A stretch of 64,000 nucleotides of DNA from Posidoniimonas polymericola (GCF_007859935.1 NZ_SJPO01000018.1:18447-82446); one strand, 5' to 3'. Shown: positions 23,635 to 33,796, counted from the stretch's first letter. Program-made: numbers and translations. Notes: generated by a model from the sequence alone, not told the origin.

Positions 23635-25905
23635 ATGTCTACCGGCGCTAAAACGCGAACACGGAGCCAGCGGGTGGCCTCGGTCGAGCTGCCCCGGGGC
23701 AGGTTCGCCATGCTGGCGGCTAACCTCCGCAAGGGCCGCGTGCTGCTGCGCATCGCGCTCTGCATGATCACCGCGCTGGCGATGCTCGCCATGACCCGCG
23801 GCTGGGACCCGCCCCGCGACTTCCGTCCCGACCGCATCCCCGAGCGGGCCGTCACCGTGCGGACGCCGTTCGAGGAGATCGACCCGGTCGCCACCGAGAA
23901 GGCCCGCGACGAGGCCCGCCGCCTGGCCGTGGCGGTCTACGACCACGGCGCCGCCCCGATCACGCTGCTCAAGTCGGAGCTCAAGAACGACCTCAGCAAG
24001 CTGATCAGCGCCGACGACTTCGAGTCGGTCGACCAGGGCCTGTGGGAGAGCTTCTCCCCGCCGCTGGCCGAGGGGACCCCCGAGCCGACCACTGAGGAGC
24101 AGGCCGAGGAATTCGCACGGTTCAAGCAGGCGCTTTCGCAAGAGGGCGCGATGGACGCGCTCAACAACACAATCGACGAGCTCTTCCTGCCGCTCGAGCA
24201 GCACGGCGTGCTGGCGCGGCTCGACCCCGAGCACAACGCCAACCCCGAACGCATCGAGGTCCGCCCGCTTGGCAGCTCCGGCAGCTTCGACGCCACCGTG
24301 CCGATCAGCGAGGTCCGCCTCGAGGACGTGCTCAACCGCCTGCAGCGGCAGGTCACCCAGAAGGCGTCGAGCCTGGAGATCGCCAACCGGGTGTTCGCCC
24401 GGATCAGCGAGCGTCTGCCGCTGGCGGTGTCGCTCAAGCTGAACCGCGACGCCACGACCGCGGCCCAGCAGGAGGCGGCCGACAAGGTCGAAGTAGAAGA
24501 AAAGCACTTCGAGCCCGGCGACCTGATCGCCGCCGCCGGCCAGCCGCTCTCCGAGGAGCAGCTCGGCCGGCTGGAGCTGGAGTACCAGAAGGAGCTCTCC
24601 GAGCGTAGCGCCGCCGAGCGGCTCGGCCTGGCGCTGGCCGTGCTGGGGATGTACCTCGCCCTGTTCACGGTCGGCGGCTTCTTTGTCTACCGGCTGGACG
24701 GCGGCTTCGTGTCGGAATTGCCCCGGCTGGTGACCCTGCTGCTGACCATCCTCGCGACCGTCGGCGTGATGCTGCTGACGCACGCCAACGGCTGGCGGGC
24801 CGAGGCGATCCCGCTCTTGCTGTTCGGCATGACCATCGCCGTGGTGAGCCGGCAGGACGTCGCGCTCTTGCTGTCGGCGGCCATGACCCTGGTGATCGTC
24901 ATGGCGGTCGGCTACGACCTGGTCGACGCCATCGTGCTGCAGGCGGCCGCCACCGGCGCGATCCTCACCCTCGACTCGGTCCGCACCCGCAGCAAGCTGC
25001 TGGTCGTCGGCTTCCTGGCCGCGGTGGTCGGGCTGCTGACCGCGATCGGCGCCGGCGTGGTGGCCGGGCACGAGCTGGCCCCGACCCTCCGCCTGGCGCT
25101 GAACCTGGCGCTGTGGTGCATCATCGCCGGCTCTTTGATGACCTGCCTGCTGCCGCTGGTCGAACGCGTGTACGGCGTGCAGACCGACCTCAGCCTGATC
25201 GAGCTGGGCGACCCGGCCCACCCGCTGCTGCAGGAGCTGATCCGCCGCGCGCCCGGCACGTACAACCACTCGATCACGGTCGCCTCGCTCGCCCAGGCGG
25301 CGGCCGAGTCGATCGGCGGCCGCGGCCTGCTGGTGCGGGTGGGGGCCTACTTCCACGACATCGGCAAGATGCTCAAGCCGGGCTACTTCATCGAGAACCA
25401 GACCCGCGGCGCCAACCGGCACGACACCCTGGTGCCGGCGATGAGCACGCTGGTGATCATCGCCCACGTCAAGGACGGCGCCGACCTCGCGCGGCAGAAC
25501 AACCTGCCGGAGTGCATCGTCGACTTCATCCAGCAGCACCACGGCACTACGCTGGTCGAGTACTTCTACCGCCAGGCCGCTAACAAGAAGAACGAGGACC
25601 CGGACGCCGCCGAGGTCGACGAACGCTCGTTCCGCTACCCCGGTCCCAAGCCGCAGACCAAGGAGGCCGGCGTGCTGATGCTGGCCGACGCGGTCGAGAG
25701 CGCCAGCCGCGTGCTGGTCGAGCCGACCCCGGCGCGTATCGAGAACCTGGTCGAGGAGATCACCCGCAAGCGGCTCGACGACGGGCAGTTCGACGAGTGC
25801 GGCCTGACCCTGCAGGAGCTCCGCAAGGTGGGCGACAGCCTGGTGAAGTCGTTGACCGCCGTCTACCACGGCCGCGTGAAGTACCCCGATCAGGAGACCG
25901 CCTAG
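23635..25905 (+). CDS. pgpH: 7TM-HD family cyclic-di-AMP phosphodiesterase
   Basis: Protein of 756 aa. An N-terminal hydrophobic anchor (about 38-56) leads to a long extracytoplasmic domain (about 60-320) with SLEIANRVFARI and the GDLIAAAGQPLS motif, then about seven membrane helices (about 325-510), then a cytoplasmic HD phosphohydrolase domain with TYNHSITVASLAQAA and YFHDIGK (His574-Asp575), and a distal H-H near QQHHGTTL. This is the architecture of PgpH, which hydrolyses c-di-AMP to pApA. It is six nt from phoH. Confidence 0.95.
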   Translation: MSTGAKTRTRSQRVASVELPRGRFAMLAANLRKGRVLLRIALCMITALAMLAMTRGWDPPRDFRPDRIPERAVTVRTPFEEIDPVATEKARDEARRLAVAVYDHGAAPITLLKSELKNDLSKLISADDFESVDQGLWESFSPPLAEGTPEPTTEEQAEEFARFKQALSQEGAMDALNNTIDELFLPLEQHGVLARLDPEHNANPERIEVRPLGSSGSFDATVPISEVRLEDVLNRLQRQVTQKASSLEIANRVFARISERLPLAVSLKLNRDATTAAQQEAADKVEVEEKHFEPGDLIAAAGQPLSEEQLGRLELEYQKELSERSAAERLGLALAVLGMYLALFTVGGFFVYRLDGGFVSELPRLVTLLLTILATVGVMLLTHANGWRAEAIPLLLFGMTIAVVSRQDVALLLSAAMTLVIVMAVGYDLVDAIVLQAAATGAILTLDSVRTRSKLLVVGFLAAVVGLLTAIGAGVVAGHELAPTLRLALNLALWCIIAGSLMTCLLPLVERVYGVQTDLSLIELGDPAHPLLQELIRRAPGTYNHSITVASLAQAAAESIGGRGLLVRVGAYFHDIGKMLKPGYFIENQTRGANRHDTLVPAMSTLVIIAHVKDGADLARQNNLPECIVDFIQQHHGTTLVEYFYRQAANKKNEDPDAAEVDERSFRYPGPKPQTKEAGVLMLADAVESASRVLVEPTPARIENLVEEITRKRLDDGQFDECGLTLQELRKVGDSLVKSLTAVYHGRVKYPDQETA

Positions 25906-25914
25906 GCCGCCCCG

Positions 25915-26367
25915 ATGGAGATCTCAGTCAACAACTCGCAGGCGACCCTCGCCGTCGACGAGCAGCGGCTCATCGACGCCGCGGCAGCCGTGCTCGCCGA
26001 GGCCGAGGTGGCCGACGGCGTGCTCAGCATCGCCGTCGTGGACGACGAGCAGATGCACAAGCTCAACCGCGAGTTCCTCGACCACGACTACCCGACCGAC
26101 GTCCTCAGCTTCGACCTCTCCGGCGGGGTCGGCCCTTTCCAGGGCGAGGTGATCGTCAGCTCCGACACGGCCGCCAGCAACGCGGTGGAGTACGGCTCGC
26201 CCGCCGCGCAGGAGCTGCTGCTGTACGTCATCCACGGGACGCTCCACCTAGTGGGCTACAACGACAAGTCCGACGACCAGGCGGCCGAGATGCGCCGGGC
26301 CGAGCAACGCTGGCTGAGCCGGTTCTTCCCCTCACCGACCCCCGCTCCCCCCACAGGAGACAACTGA
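25915..26367 (+). CDS. ybeY: Endoribonuclease YbeY
   Basis: Single-strand-specific zinc endoribonuclease that matures the 16S rRNA 3' end and takes part in ribosome quality control. It has 150 aa. VLSFDLSGG and the zinc site HGTLHLVGYND (His107, His111) are recognisable. The third ligand, His in the usual H-x3-H-x5-H, is Asp117 here; Asp can still bind zinc. The tail is short. Its neighbours phoH and the CorC protein are the standard YbeY partners. Confidence 0.93.
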   Translation: MEISVNNSQATLAVDEQRLIDAAAAVLAEAEVADGVLSIAVVDDEQMHKLNREFLDHDYPTDVLSFDLSGGVGPFQGEVIVSSDTAASNAVEYGSPAAQELLLYVIHGTLHLVGYNDKSDDQAAEMRRAEQRWLSRFFPSPTPAPPTGDN

Positions 26368-26369
26368 CT

Positions 26370-27686
26370 GTGTCCCCCGACGCGCTGTTGTGGCTCGCCG
26401 TCATCTCCGCCGTACTCACCTGCCTGGGCGCCATCGGCGCCCGGACGCTGCGGGAATTCTCGCGGCACGACCTGCAGGAGCTCTGCCAGCGATCCGACCG
26501 GCTCGACCGCTTCAGCGAGATCCTCAAGGCCCACGACCGCAACGCGTTGGCCGCCGAGATCTTGGTGGTGGTCTGCACGTCGGTCTTCTTCGCGGCGGCC
26601 GCCTACTGGGCGCTGTTCGAGTGGTTCGGCGAGATCCTCGCCGAGGCCGAGGTGATGCCGAGCCTGCGAGTGGTGGTCGCCGGCGCGGCGCTGCTGGGCG
26701 TCGGGTTCAGCGCGCTGCGGATCTGGCTGCCGTGGTCGGTGTCGCGGCTGTGCGCGTCGTCGTTCCTGTACTACACCTGGCCCGCCTGGAAGCTGGTCGG
26801 CTGGGGGATGACCCCCGTGCTCTGGCTGGCCGGCGGGCTCGACGCGCTGCTGCACCGCATGATGGGCCAGACGCCGGTCACCCTCGACGGCGAGACCATC
26901 GAGGAAGAGATCCGCACGATCGTCACCGAGGGCCACCGCGAGGGCCTGCTCGAAGAAGATGCCCGCGGAATGATCGAGGGCGTTATGGAGCTCGGCGACG
27001 TTGACGTCGGGCACGTGATGACGCCCCGCACCGATATGCACATGCTGCAGGCCGACACGCCCTGGCAGGACATCCTGGCCGACGTGATCAAGATGGGCCA
27101 CACGCGGATCCCGGTGTACGGCGTCAACCGCGACGACATCCTCGGTGTGCTGTACGTGAAGGACCTGCTGCCGGAGCTCGCCAAGCCGGGCGACGAGCCA
27201 CGCACCCCGCTCGCCGAGCTGGTCCGCAAGCCGGTGTTTGTGCCTGAGTCCAAGGCGGTCGACGACCTGCTGGAGATGTTCCAGCAGCTCCGCACCCACA
27301 TCGCCATTGTGCTGGACGAGTACGGCGGGGTCGCCGGGCTGGTGACCATCGAGGACGTCCTGGAGGAAATCGTCGGCGAGATTGTCGACGAGTACGACCC
27401 GGAGGTGGTGCAGGAGGTCCAACGCATCAACGAGGACGTCTGCGAGGCGATCGGCCGGGCCCACGTCGACGAGATCAACGAGATGATGGGCTTCGACCTC
27501 CCCGAGGACCAGGACTTCGACACCATCGGCGGGTTCGTCTTTTCCGAGCTGGGCCGTGTGCCGGTGCCGGGCGAGTCGTTCGTCTGGCAGGAGCTGATGC
27601 ACCTCACCGTGGTCGACGCCAGCAAGCGCCGGGTCGAGCGGGTCCGCGTCGAACGCCTGCAAAAAGCGGCCGCGGAAAGCGCGTAG
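26370..27686 (+). CDS. HlyC/CorC (CNNM) family transporter with CBS pair
   Basis: Protein of 438 aa. GTG 26370 is chosen since AGGAG lies about 10 nt upstream and it begins two nt after the ybeY stop. A membrane part (residues 1-about 165, DUF21/CNNM-like) contains three or four hydrophobic segments. The regulatory part carries two CBS domains (MTPRTDMHMLQAD and IVLDEYGGVAGLVTIEDVLE regions) and a C-terminal CorC_HlyC domain. Relatives mediate divalent cation (Mg/Co) efflux or resistance; the substrate here is inferred. Confidence 0.9.
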   Translation: MSPDALLWLAVISAVLTCLGAIGARTLREFSRHDLQELCQRSDRLDRFSEILKAHDRNALAAEILVVVCTSVFFAAAAYWALFEWFGEILAEAEVMPSLRVVVAGAALLGVGFSALRIWLPWSVSRLCASSFLYYTWPAWKLVGWGMTPVLWLAGGLDALLHRMMGQTPVTLDGETIEEEIRTIVTEGHREGLLEEDARGMIEGVMELGDVDVGHVMTPRTDMHMLQADTPWQDILADVIKMGHTRIPVYGVNRDDILGVLYVKDLLPELAKPGDEPRTPLAELVRKPVFVPESKAVDDLLEMFQQLRTHIAIVLDEYGGVAGLVTIEDVLEEIVGEIVDEYDPEVVQEVQRINEDVCEAIGRAHVDEINEMMGFDLPEDQDFDTIGGFVFSELGRVPVPGESFVWQELMHLTVVDASKRRVERVRVERLQKAAAESA

Positions 27687-27820
27687 CCGGCAATGCTGCG
27701 CCATCCGCCATCCGCGGGCTGATGGCCGCCGGCGGGTGGCCGCCGCGGCAACCTTGCGGACTCGCGGGCCGGCAATCAAACTAGATGCTCCCTCAACCTA
27801 TTCCTACCTCTGCGGTTTCG

Positions 27821-28795
27821 ATGTCCCAAATCAAGCGTATCCTCGTGACCGGCGGCGCCGGCTTCCTCGGCTCCCACCTGTGCGAGCGGCTCGTCGCCGA
27901 CGGGCACGACGTCATCTGCCTGGACAACTTCTTCACCAGCCAGAAGTCGAACGTCACGCACCTGTTGGACCGGGCGAATTTCGAGCTGGTGCGGCACGAC
28001 GTCACGCACGATATCTTTTTGGAGGTCGACGAGATCTACAACCTGGCGTGCCCCGCCGCGCCGGGCCACTACCAGTACAACCCGATCAAGACGATGAAGA
28101 CGTCCGTCATGGGCGCCATCAACCTGCTGGGCATGGCCAAGCGGTGCCGCGCGAAGATCCTCCAGGCGTCGACCAGCGAGGTCTACGGCGACCCCGAGGT
28201 GCACCCCCAGCCAGAGAGCTACCGCGGCGCCGTCAACCCGATCGGCACCCGTGCGTGCTACGACGAGGGCAAGCGAGCCGCCGAGACCCTCTTCATGGAC
28301 TACCACCGCCAGAACGGCGTGAACGTCCGTGTGGTGCGGATCTTCAACACCTACGGCCCGCGGATGCACCCCTACGACGGCCGCGTGGTGTCGAACTTCA
28401 TCCGCCAGGCGCTGTACGGCGAGGACATCACGATCTTTGGCGAGGGGAACCAGACCCGCTCGTTCTGCTACCGCGACGACCTCATCGAGGGGATGATCCG
28501 GATGATGAACGGGCCGGACGACTTCATCGGCCCTGTCAACATCGGCAACCCGGGCGAGTTCACCATCAAGGAGCTGGCCGAGCAGGTGGTAGAGCTGACC
28601 GGCTCGAAGTCGAAGTTCGTCACCAAGCCGCTCCCGTCCGACGACCCGACGCAGCGTCAGCCGGACATCACGCTGGCCAAGAAGCACCTCGGCTGGGAGC
28701 CGCAGGTCCCCCTGCGCGAGGGCCTGACCAAGACCATCGAGTGGTTCAAGTCGGTCGACCTCGACGACTTCCGCGCCCCGACGCCGAACTACTAG
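27821..28795 (+). CDS. UDP-glucuronic acid decarboxylase (UDP-xylose synthase)
   Basis: Short-chain dehydrogenase/reductase of 324 aa that converts UDP-glucuronate to UDP-xylose. ATG 27821 is preferred over ATG 27785 because it begins just before the Rossmann motif (RILVTGGAGFLGSHLCERL). The decarboxylase-specific block NLACPAAPGHYQYNP, the catalytic YDEGKRAAETL, HPYDGRVVSNF, FGEGNQTRSFCYRDDL and NIGNPGEFTI are all present. It supplies a sugar nucleotide for surface polysaccharides and stands alone on this strand. Confidence 0.93.
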   Translation: MSQIKRILVTGGAGFLGSHLCERLVADGHDVICLDNFFTSQKSNVTHLLDRANFELVRHDVTHDIFLEVDEIYNLACPAAPGHYQYNPIKTMKTSVMGAINLLGMAKRCRAKILQASTSEVYGDPEVHPQPESYRGAVNPIGTRACYDEGKRAAETLFMDYHRQNGVNVRVVRIFNTYGPRMHPYDGRVVSNFIRQALYGEDITIFGEGNQTRSFCYRDDLIEGMIRMMNGPDDFIGPVNIGNPGEFTIKELAEQVVELTGSKSKFVTKPLPSDDPTQRQPDITLAKKHLGWEPQVPLREGLTKTIEWFKSVDLDDFRAPTPNY

Positions 28796-28810
28796 GCGAG
28801 CCGCAAGACG

Positions 28811-29392
28811 ATGCTGTGGCCGCTTGTACTCCCATTTCAGATCTCGGCGGCCTGCTTGGCGTCGCTGGTGGTCGTGCTCACCGCGGCGGCGCCGCGGTGG
28901 CGGTGGAAGCGGGGGTCTACGTTCCTGATCGCCACGATGCTCGCGTTATTCGCCCTGGTCCCCTCGTGCACGGTAGTGCAGCTCGGGATCGACGCCCTGC
29001 GATTCGGTCGCTTCGACTACGCCGACGTTAGCCAGATCGATGACTTCCGCGCCCGACGCTACCTGCCGGACGCAGCGGTCGACATCGAGATGCACAAGCA
29101 CGCGCAGGGGTACCGAGCCCGTTACTCGATTTCGGAGGCGGATTTCCAGTCGTACCTTGATGGCCTCTGGGAGACTTACGGCTCGCGCTCTGCCGTGGAG
29201 CGAGGGGGATACGCGGGAGAGGAGTCTGCGGCGGACGCCACGACAATGCAACTAGCGTTTGGCGATCTCGGGTGGCCGACTCTAGAAAGCGCGGTCGAGT
29301 TTCACAGCCCCACCGAGCCGGACGGCGGTGGCGCCGTCTACTACTTTGACCGCCAAACCGGTATCGCCTATCAGCGGACCGGCTATTGGTGA
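28811..29392 (+). CDS. Hypothetical membrane-anchored protein
   Basis: Protein of 193 aa starting at ATG 28811, 15 nt after the decarboxylase stop. Two hydrophobic helices (about 5-28 and 38-60) are followed by an extracytoplasmic domain with FGRFDYADVSQ and a C-terminal GGAVYYFDRQTGIAYQRTGYW, a pattern suggestive of a small beta domain. GC content is a little below the neighbours. I do not recognise the family. Confidence 0.65.
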   Translation: MLWPLVLPFQISAACLASLVVVLTAAAPRWRWKRGSTFLIATMLALFALVPSCTVVQLGIDALRFGRFDYADVSQIDDFRARRYLPDAAVDIEMHKHAQGYRARYSISEADFQSYLDGLWETYGSRSAVERGGYAGEESAADATTMQLAFGDLGWPTLESAVEFHSPTEPDGGGAVYYFDRQTGIAYQRTGYW

Positions 29393-29421
29393 CGCGGTGG
29401 CCCACCCGGCCGCTTACCCTC

Positions 29422-29823
29422 TCAATCCGTCACCGGGCATGCGCCGCTACGTATATTCAGCCAGACGGCGCTGCCTATCGCCGCGCCGACCAGGTCGGCC
29501 AGCAGGTCAAGCGGGTCGCACATGCGGTTGAAGTACGGCTGCGTGATCTCGTCAAGCAGCCCGATACCGAACGCGATGGCGGTCGTGAGCAGCACGGTTT
29601 TGATTGCCGAGGACTGCGGCAGCCGCATGGCGATCAGCAGGCCGAGCACGCCGTAGGCCAGCACGTGCACCACCTTGTCGATGCCGATGATACTCTCGCT
29701 TGGCAGCACGTCGGCCGGGTAGTGCGTCGCAAAGACCAACACCACGAGGTAGACTGGCAGCAGCCACTGCGACCGCCGATCGATGGCGTGCAGCGTGTTT
29801 CTGAGGGTGGATCGCGGGGGCAT
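29422..29823 (-). CDS. VanZ family protein
   Basis: Small membrane protein of 133 aa with four hydrophobic segments. DKVVHVLAYGVLGLLIAMRL and FGIGLLDEITQPYF are typical of VanZ-like proteins, where the H-x-x-x-Y and (D/E)-E-x-x-Q positions are conserved. VanZ-like proteins are linked to glycopeptide tolerance in firmicutes, but most members have no assigned function. Encoded divergently from tadA, with only 65 nt between. Confidence 0.8.
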   Translation of the reverse strand: MPPRSTLRNTLHAIDRRSQWLLPVYLVVLVFATHYPADVLPSESIIGIDKVVHVLAYGVLGLLIAMRLPQSSAIKTVLLTTAIAFGIGLLDEITQPYFNRMCDPLDLLADLVGAAIGSAVWLNIRSGACPVTD

Positions 29824-29888
29824 CGGCGCGGGGGCAGGCTGCGGGCGGGACGAATGAGGACGCGGGGAATGACGACGCGGAGCGAAGC

Positions 29889-30353
<465 letters not shown>

Positions 30354-30356
30354 TCA

Positions 30357-30417
30357 GCACGCCCTGCGTGGGCTTGGGGCTCTCGTGGCGATTCACCACG
30401 CCCTTGTCAGGGCGTGC
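30357..30417. repeat. REP-like palindromic element, copy B
   Basis: Outer arms GCACGCCCT (30357-30365) and AGGGCGTGC (30409-30417) are perfect 9-mers. The middle reads CGTGGCGATTCACCACGCCC, matching the core of copies A and C. It lies directly after tadA, before the convergent gene at 30465. Confidence 0.75.
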
Positions 30418-30464
30418 GACCCTTGGACTTAGTTCCTCGCGCATCGTCCCGATCGCTTCGCGGC

Positions 30465-32210
30465 TCAACTCTCGCCGCTGCGGAGGATCATCCAGAACAG
30501 CCCGAAGCAGAGCACGCCGGCCGCGGTGGGCGCGGCGATCAACAGCGTGCGGCTGGGGGGCTCGGGCGCGGGGTCGAGCGTTGCGACCGAGTTGGCGGCG
30601 GCTGGTTTTGGATCCTCGGGATTGGCGGCCGGGGCGTCTGCGACCGATTCCCCCTCCGCCGCCTTCTGCTCGTCCGCCGCGGGGCCGGGCATCACGCCCT
30701 GCAGCTCGTCGGTGTCGGACGGCCGCGGGTTCGCCATCCGACTCCCCTGCGGCGTCGCGAAGGCAGACGGGTCGGGCAGGTTGTTGTCGGCGGACTCCAT
30801 TTCGGCGGGCGGCTCGTCGGTGGCCTCGTCCTCGGCTAGCACGACCGGGTCATCGCCCACGTTGCTCAGGCCGGTGGGCTGGCGGGCGTCCGCGGTTGTG
30901 CTCGCCTTGGGCCGAGCCTGGGCCAGGAAACCAAACGCCCGCAGGCTGCGGGCCCGCTTCACGGCGGCCGGGTCGACGCCCTCGATCTCTTCGAGCGCCG
31001 CGGCGGCGCGGTCGGCTACCTCGCCCTCCTGCTCGGCTGCGACGTCCAGGTAGGTGATGATCGGCTCGCGGACGTACTTCTGCACGCCGGAGTCCTCCTC
31101 GCCCGCCCGGGCGTACATGTCGGTCAGCCGCTCGAGCACGGACCAGTCTTCCCAGCGTGCCAAGTCGGGGATGACCTGGTCGGCGAAGTCGGGGTTGTCG
31201 AGCAGCAGCCGCGCCGACGTGACCAGGCGGTCCATCGGCACGATGTCGGACTCCTCGGCCAGGAACCGCAATGCCATCAGCGCCGAGTAGATGTGGGAGT
31301 AGTCGGCCGCCATGCCGTTGACCTTCTCGCCCGACAGAAACCGCTGGTCGATTAGGTCGAGGCCATCCGGGCCGCGGAGCGTGAGGTAGCAGGCGATCAG
31401 CGCGTCGAGGCCCTGCTTCTTGGCGCGTTCGTTCAGGCGGATCGCCTCGATGGTGAGGGTCGAGCCGAGCGGGGCTCCGGCCGCGAACGAGGCGGCGGCC
31501 GCGGCCTCGGCCGCGGGGATCAGCCGCCGCGAGTCCGACGTCAGCATCGACTCGAGCCGCGGGAGGTCTTCTTCTGTGCCGCACACGCCGAGCATCGTCA
31601 GGAACAGCCGCCGGCGGCTCGGGCTGACCGCCGGGTCCTCGATCCAGGCGAGCAGCTGCTGGCGGTCCATCTGGTCCTTGATCCCGCGGACATCCGAGTA
31701 CGGGGCGCGGGCGAACTCGTCGTACGCGTCCTGCGCCAGCATCGGGTCTTCGTCCTGCAGGAAGTCCTGGAAGAACGCGATCCGGCCGGGGCCGGACTCG
31801 GGCAGCGAGCGGAGCTGCTTCACGTAGTCGACCGCCCGGTCGGACAGCTTGAGCGGGATGGCCCACTCGTACGGCTCGCCGATGCCGCGGATCAGGTACG
31901 CGGCCTCCTTGTCCGACTCGCCAAAGTAGATGGCGTCGAACTCGGTCTTGCCGGGCTCGATCCCCTCGCCGAACAGCACGTCCTCGACGCGGAACCCGGC
32001 CTTGCCGGCGTCGGGGTCGAGGGGGCCGTTACCCGCGTCCATCACCGACGACGCCTCGCGGACCAGCCGGGCGATCACCGCGGCGTCGGCCGTGCCGAGC
32101 TCCTCGGTCAGCGTGCTCTGCTCGGCCGAGCAGAACGGGCAGGCGAACACGCGGGCCGTCGGTCCGGTGAGCAGCGAGAGGGTTAGCAGGAAGATGGCAA
32201 TTCGACGCAT
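30465..32210 (-). CDS. Secreted or anchored HEAT-like repeat protein, function unknown
   Basis: Protein of 581 aa. The signal peptide (MRRIAIFLLTLSLLTGPTARVFA) is followed by CPFCSAEQSTLTEEL, a cysteine pair placed as in several planctomycete secreted proteins. A middle region (about 140-390) is alpha-helical with HEAT-like periodicity. A Pro/Ala/acidic low-complexity region (about 435-540) precedes a C-terminal membrane helix (LLIAAPTAAGVLCFGLFWMI). It thus probably sits outside the inner membrane, anchored C-terminally. No enzymatic motif is seen. Confidence 0.8.
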   Translation of the reverse strand: MRRIAIFLLTLSLLTGPTARVFACPFCSAEQSTLTEELGTADAAVIARLVREASSVMDAGNGPLDPDAGKAGFRVEDVLFGEGIEPGKTEFDAIYFGESDKEAAYLIRGIGEPYEWAIPLKLSDRAVDYVKQLRSLPESGPGRIAFFQDFLQDEDPMLAQDAYDEFARAPYSDVRGIKDQMDRQQLLAWIEDPAVSPSRRRLFLTMLGVCGTEEDLPRLESMLTSDSRRLIPAAEAAAAASFAAGAPLGSTLTIEAIRLNERAKKQGLDALIACYLTLRGPDGLDLIDQRFLSGEKVNGMAADYSHIYSALMALRFLAEESDIVPMDRLVTSARLLLDNPDFADQVIPDLARWEDWSVLERLTDMYARAGEEDSGVQKYVREPIITYLDVAAEQEGEVADRAAAALEEIEGVDPAAVKRARSLRAFGFLAQARPKASTTADARQPTGLSNVGDDPVVLAEDEATDEPPAEMESADNNLPDPSAFATPQGSRMANPRPSDTDELQGVMPGPAADEQKAAEGESVADAPAANPEDPKPAAANSVATLDPAPEPPSRTLLIAAPTAAGVLCFGLFWMILRSGES

Positions 32211-32392
32211 GGGGTCACCTGATGGTGCGGACGCGTTGCAAAAGGCAAGGATTCTATTCTACGCGGGGTCGGCAGAACCCCAAGCCATCTAATCCCCCTC
32301 CGCCGCGGCTAGCCCTTAATCTCCCTCTCCCCCGTGAGTGAGGGAAACTAGCGATTGCCGCTTGGCGACTTGCTCTGGAGGGGAAAGCTCGC

Positions 32393-33754
32393 CTACCGGG
32401 CGCCGCTCAGCGACCGGGCCACATCGGTGCGGTAGGCCGAGATTGCCGGGATCAAACCCGCCAGCGACGCCAGCACCACCAACGCGGGGATAATCTGCAG
32501 CTCCAGCGGGTCGAACTCCCAGACCGCCAGCCGCACGCCGGTCGCCTCGACCACGTACGGCGCCGCGGCGCCGACAATCATGTGCCCGAGCGCAATACCC
32601 GCCAGGCCGCCGGCGACCGACAGCAGGATCGACTCGAACAGCACGATCAGCATCACGGCCACCCGGCTGGCGCCCAGCGCCCGCATCACGGCGATGTCGT
32701 GGCTCCGCTCGCTCATCGAGTTGTAGATGCTCACCAGGATGCTGATGGACGCCACGATGACGATCATGATCGTGAGCACCAGCAGCACGACCTGCACCGG
32801 GCCGACGATCTCCTCGAGCAGCTTGGTAACCACACCGCCCGGCGCCACGGCCTGGGCGCTGCGGGTGGCGTCCTTGTTGATGGCGTAGATCAGCGCATTG
32901 GAGCCGAACGGGTTTGCGCACAGCACGAGGACCGAGGTCACCTCGCGCAGCTCGGGCGCGAGCGGCTCGACCTCGTTGCCGTCGTTGTCGTAGAGTACCG
33001 GCTGCGCGACGACGCCCTTCAGCTCGGCGTCCGCGGCGGGCGGGGGCGGGGTCTCGATCCCCTCGTGCGGCTTGGTGAGCGAGTGGCCCGCCAGCAGGTA
33101 GAAGCCCTCGATGTTGACGAACACCGCGCGGTCGTTGGCGGTGCCGGTCGGCTCGAGCACGCCGACCACCTTGAACGGCTCGTGCTTGTCCCCCTCGGCG
33201 CTGATGCCGTGGGTTGGGTTGAAGGTGGAGCCAACGTTGAGGCCGGCCTGCGAGGCGACCATCGATCCGACAACTGCCTCGAAGCAGCGGTCGGCTTTGA
33301 AGTTCTCGCCGTCGGCAAACTGGTACATCCGCGGCGTGCCGTCGGGGTCCGTGCCGTACTGAATCTTGTCGAACAGGTCGGGCGTCACGCCGACGACGCG
33401 GTACAGGCGGCCGTTTGCCTCGTAGCTGTCGCCCAGGCAGTACGGGATCGCGACCGCGGTCAGGTCGGCGTGCGGGCCGTCGGTGAAGTCGCGGTAGTAG
33501 GCGTACGGGATCGGGAACAGTGGCGTGCCGACGTGGAACACAGTGCTGAGCACCAGGTCGGTCTTGCTCCCCTTGCCGCTGCCGATGATCAAGTGGTAGC
33601 CGGCCGCGTCCTGGTTGAACTGCTTGACCGCGACGCTGTGGATCACGATCACGCAGACCATCACCGCCACGCCAAGCGCCATCGACAGCCCCGTCAGCGA
33701 CGACGCGAGCCACCGCTGCTGCATGTTCCGCCAGGCGATCGTCCAGAAACTCAT
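32393..33754 (-). CDS. ABC transporter permease, MacB/FtsX type
   Basis: Protein of 453 aa with the four-helix FtsX/MacB layout: an N-terminal helix (about 12-40), a large extracytoplasmic MacB-PCD-like domain, then three helices in the C-terminal third (about 305-330, 360-385, 420-445) around SERSHDIAVMRALGASR, the coupling signature. Such permeases move lipoproteins, peptides or signals across the envelope together with an ATPase, encoded just downstream of its translation order, at 33820. Substrate unknown. Confidence 0.92.
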   Translation of the reverse strand: MSFWTIAWRNMQQRWLASSLTGLSMALGVAVMVCVIVIHSVAVKQFNQDAAGYHLIIGSGKGSKTDLVLSTVFHVGTPLFPIPYAYYRDFTDGPHADLTAVAIPYCLGDSYEANGRLYRVVGVTPDLFDKIQYGTDPDGTPRMYQFADGENFKADRCFEAVVGSMVASQAGLNVGSTFNPTHGISAEGDKHEPFKVVGVLEPTGTANDRAVFVNIEGFYLLAGHSLTKPHEGIETPPPPAADAELKGVVAQPVLYDNDGNEVEPLAPELREVTSVLVLCANPFGSNALIYAINKDATRSAQAVAPGGVVTKLLEEIVGPVQVVLLVLTIMIVIVASISILVSIYNSMSERSHDIAVMRALGASRVAVMLIVLFESILLSVAGGLAGIALGHMIVGAAAPYVVEATGVRLAVWEFDPLELQIIPALVVLASLAGLIPAISAYRTDVARSLSGAR

Positions 33755-33796
33755 TGCGTGATGGTGGTTGGTGGCTAGTGGCTGGCCAAAACTCTC

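Noticed and set aside
22738..25869. Very long minus-strand open frame of 1043 codons opposite phoH and pgpH
   Set aside because: It mirrors two well-identified genes, reads as low-complexity Arg/Ala/Val/Gly, and has no family motif; GC-rich codon bias creates such antisense frames.
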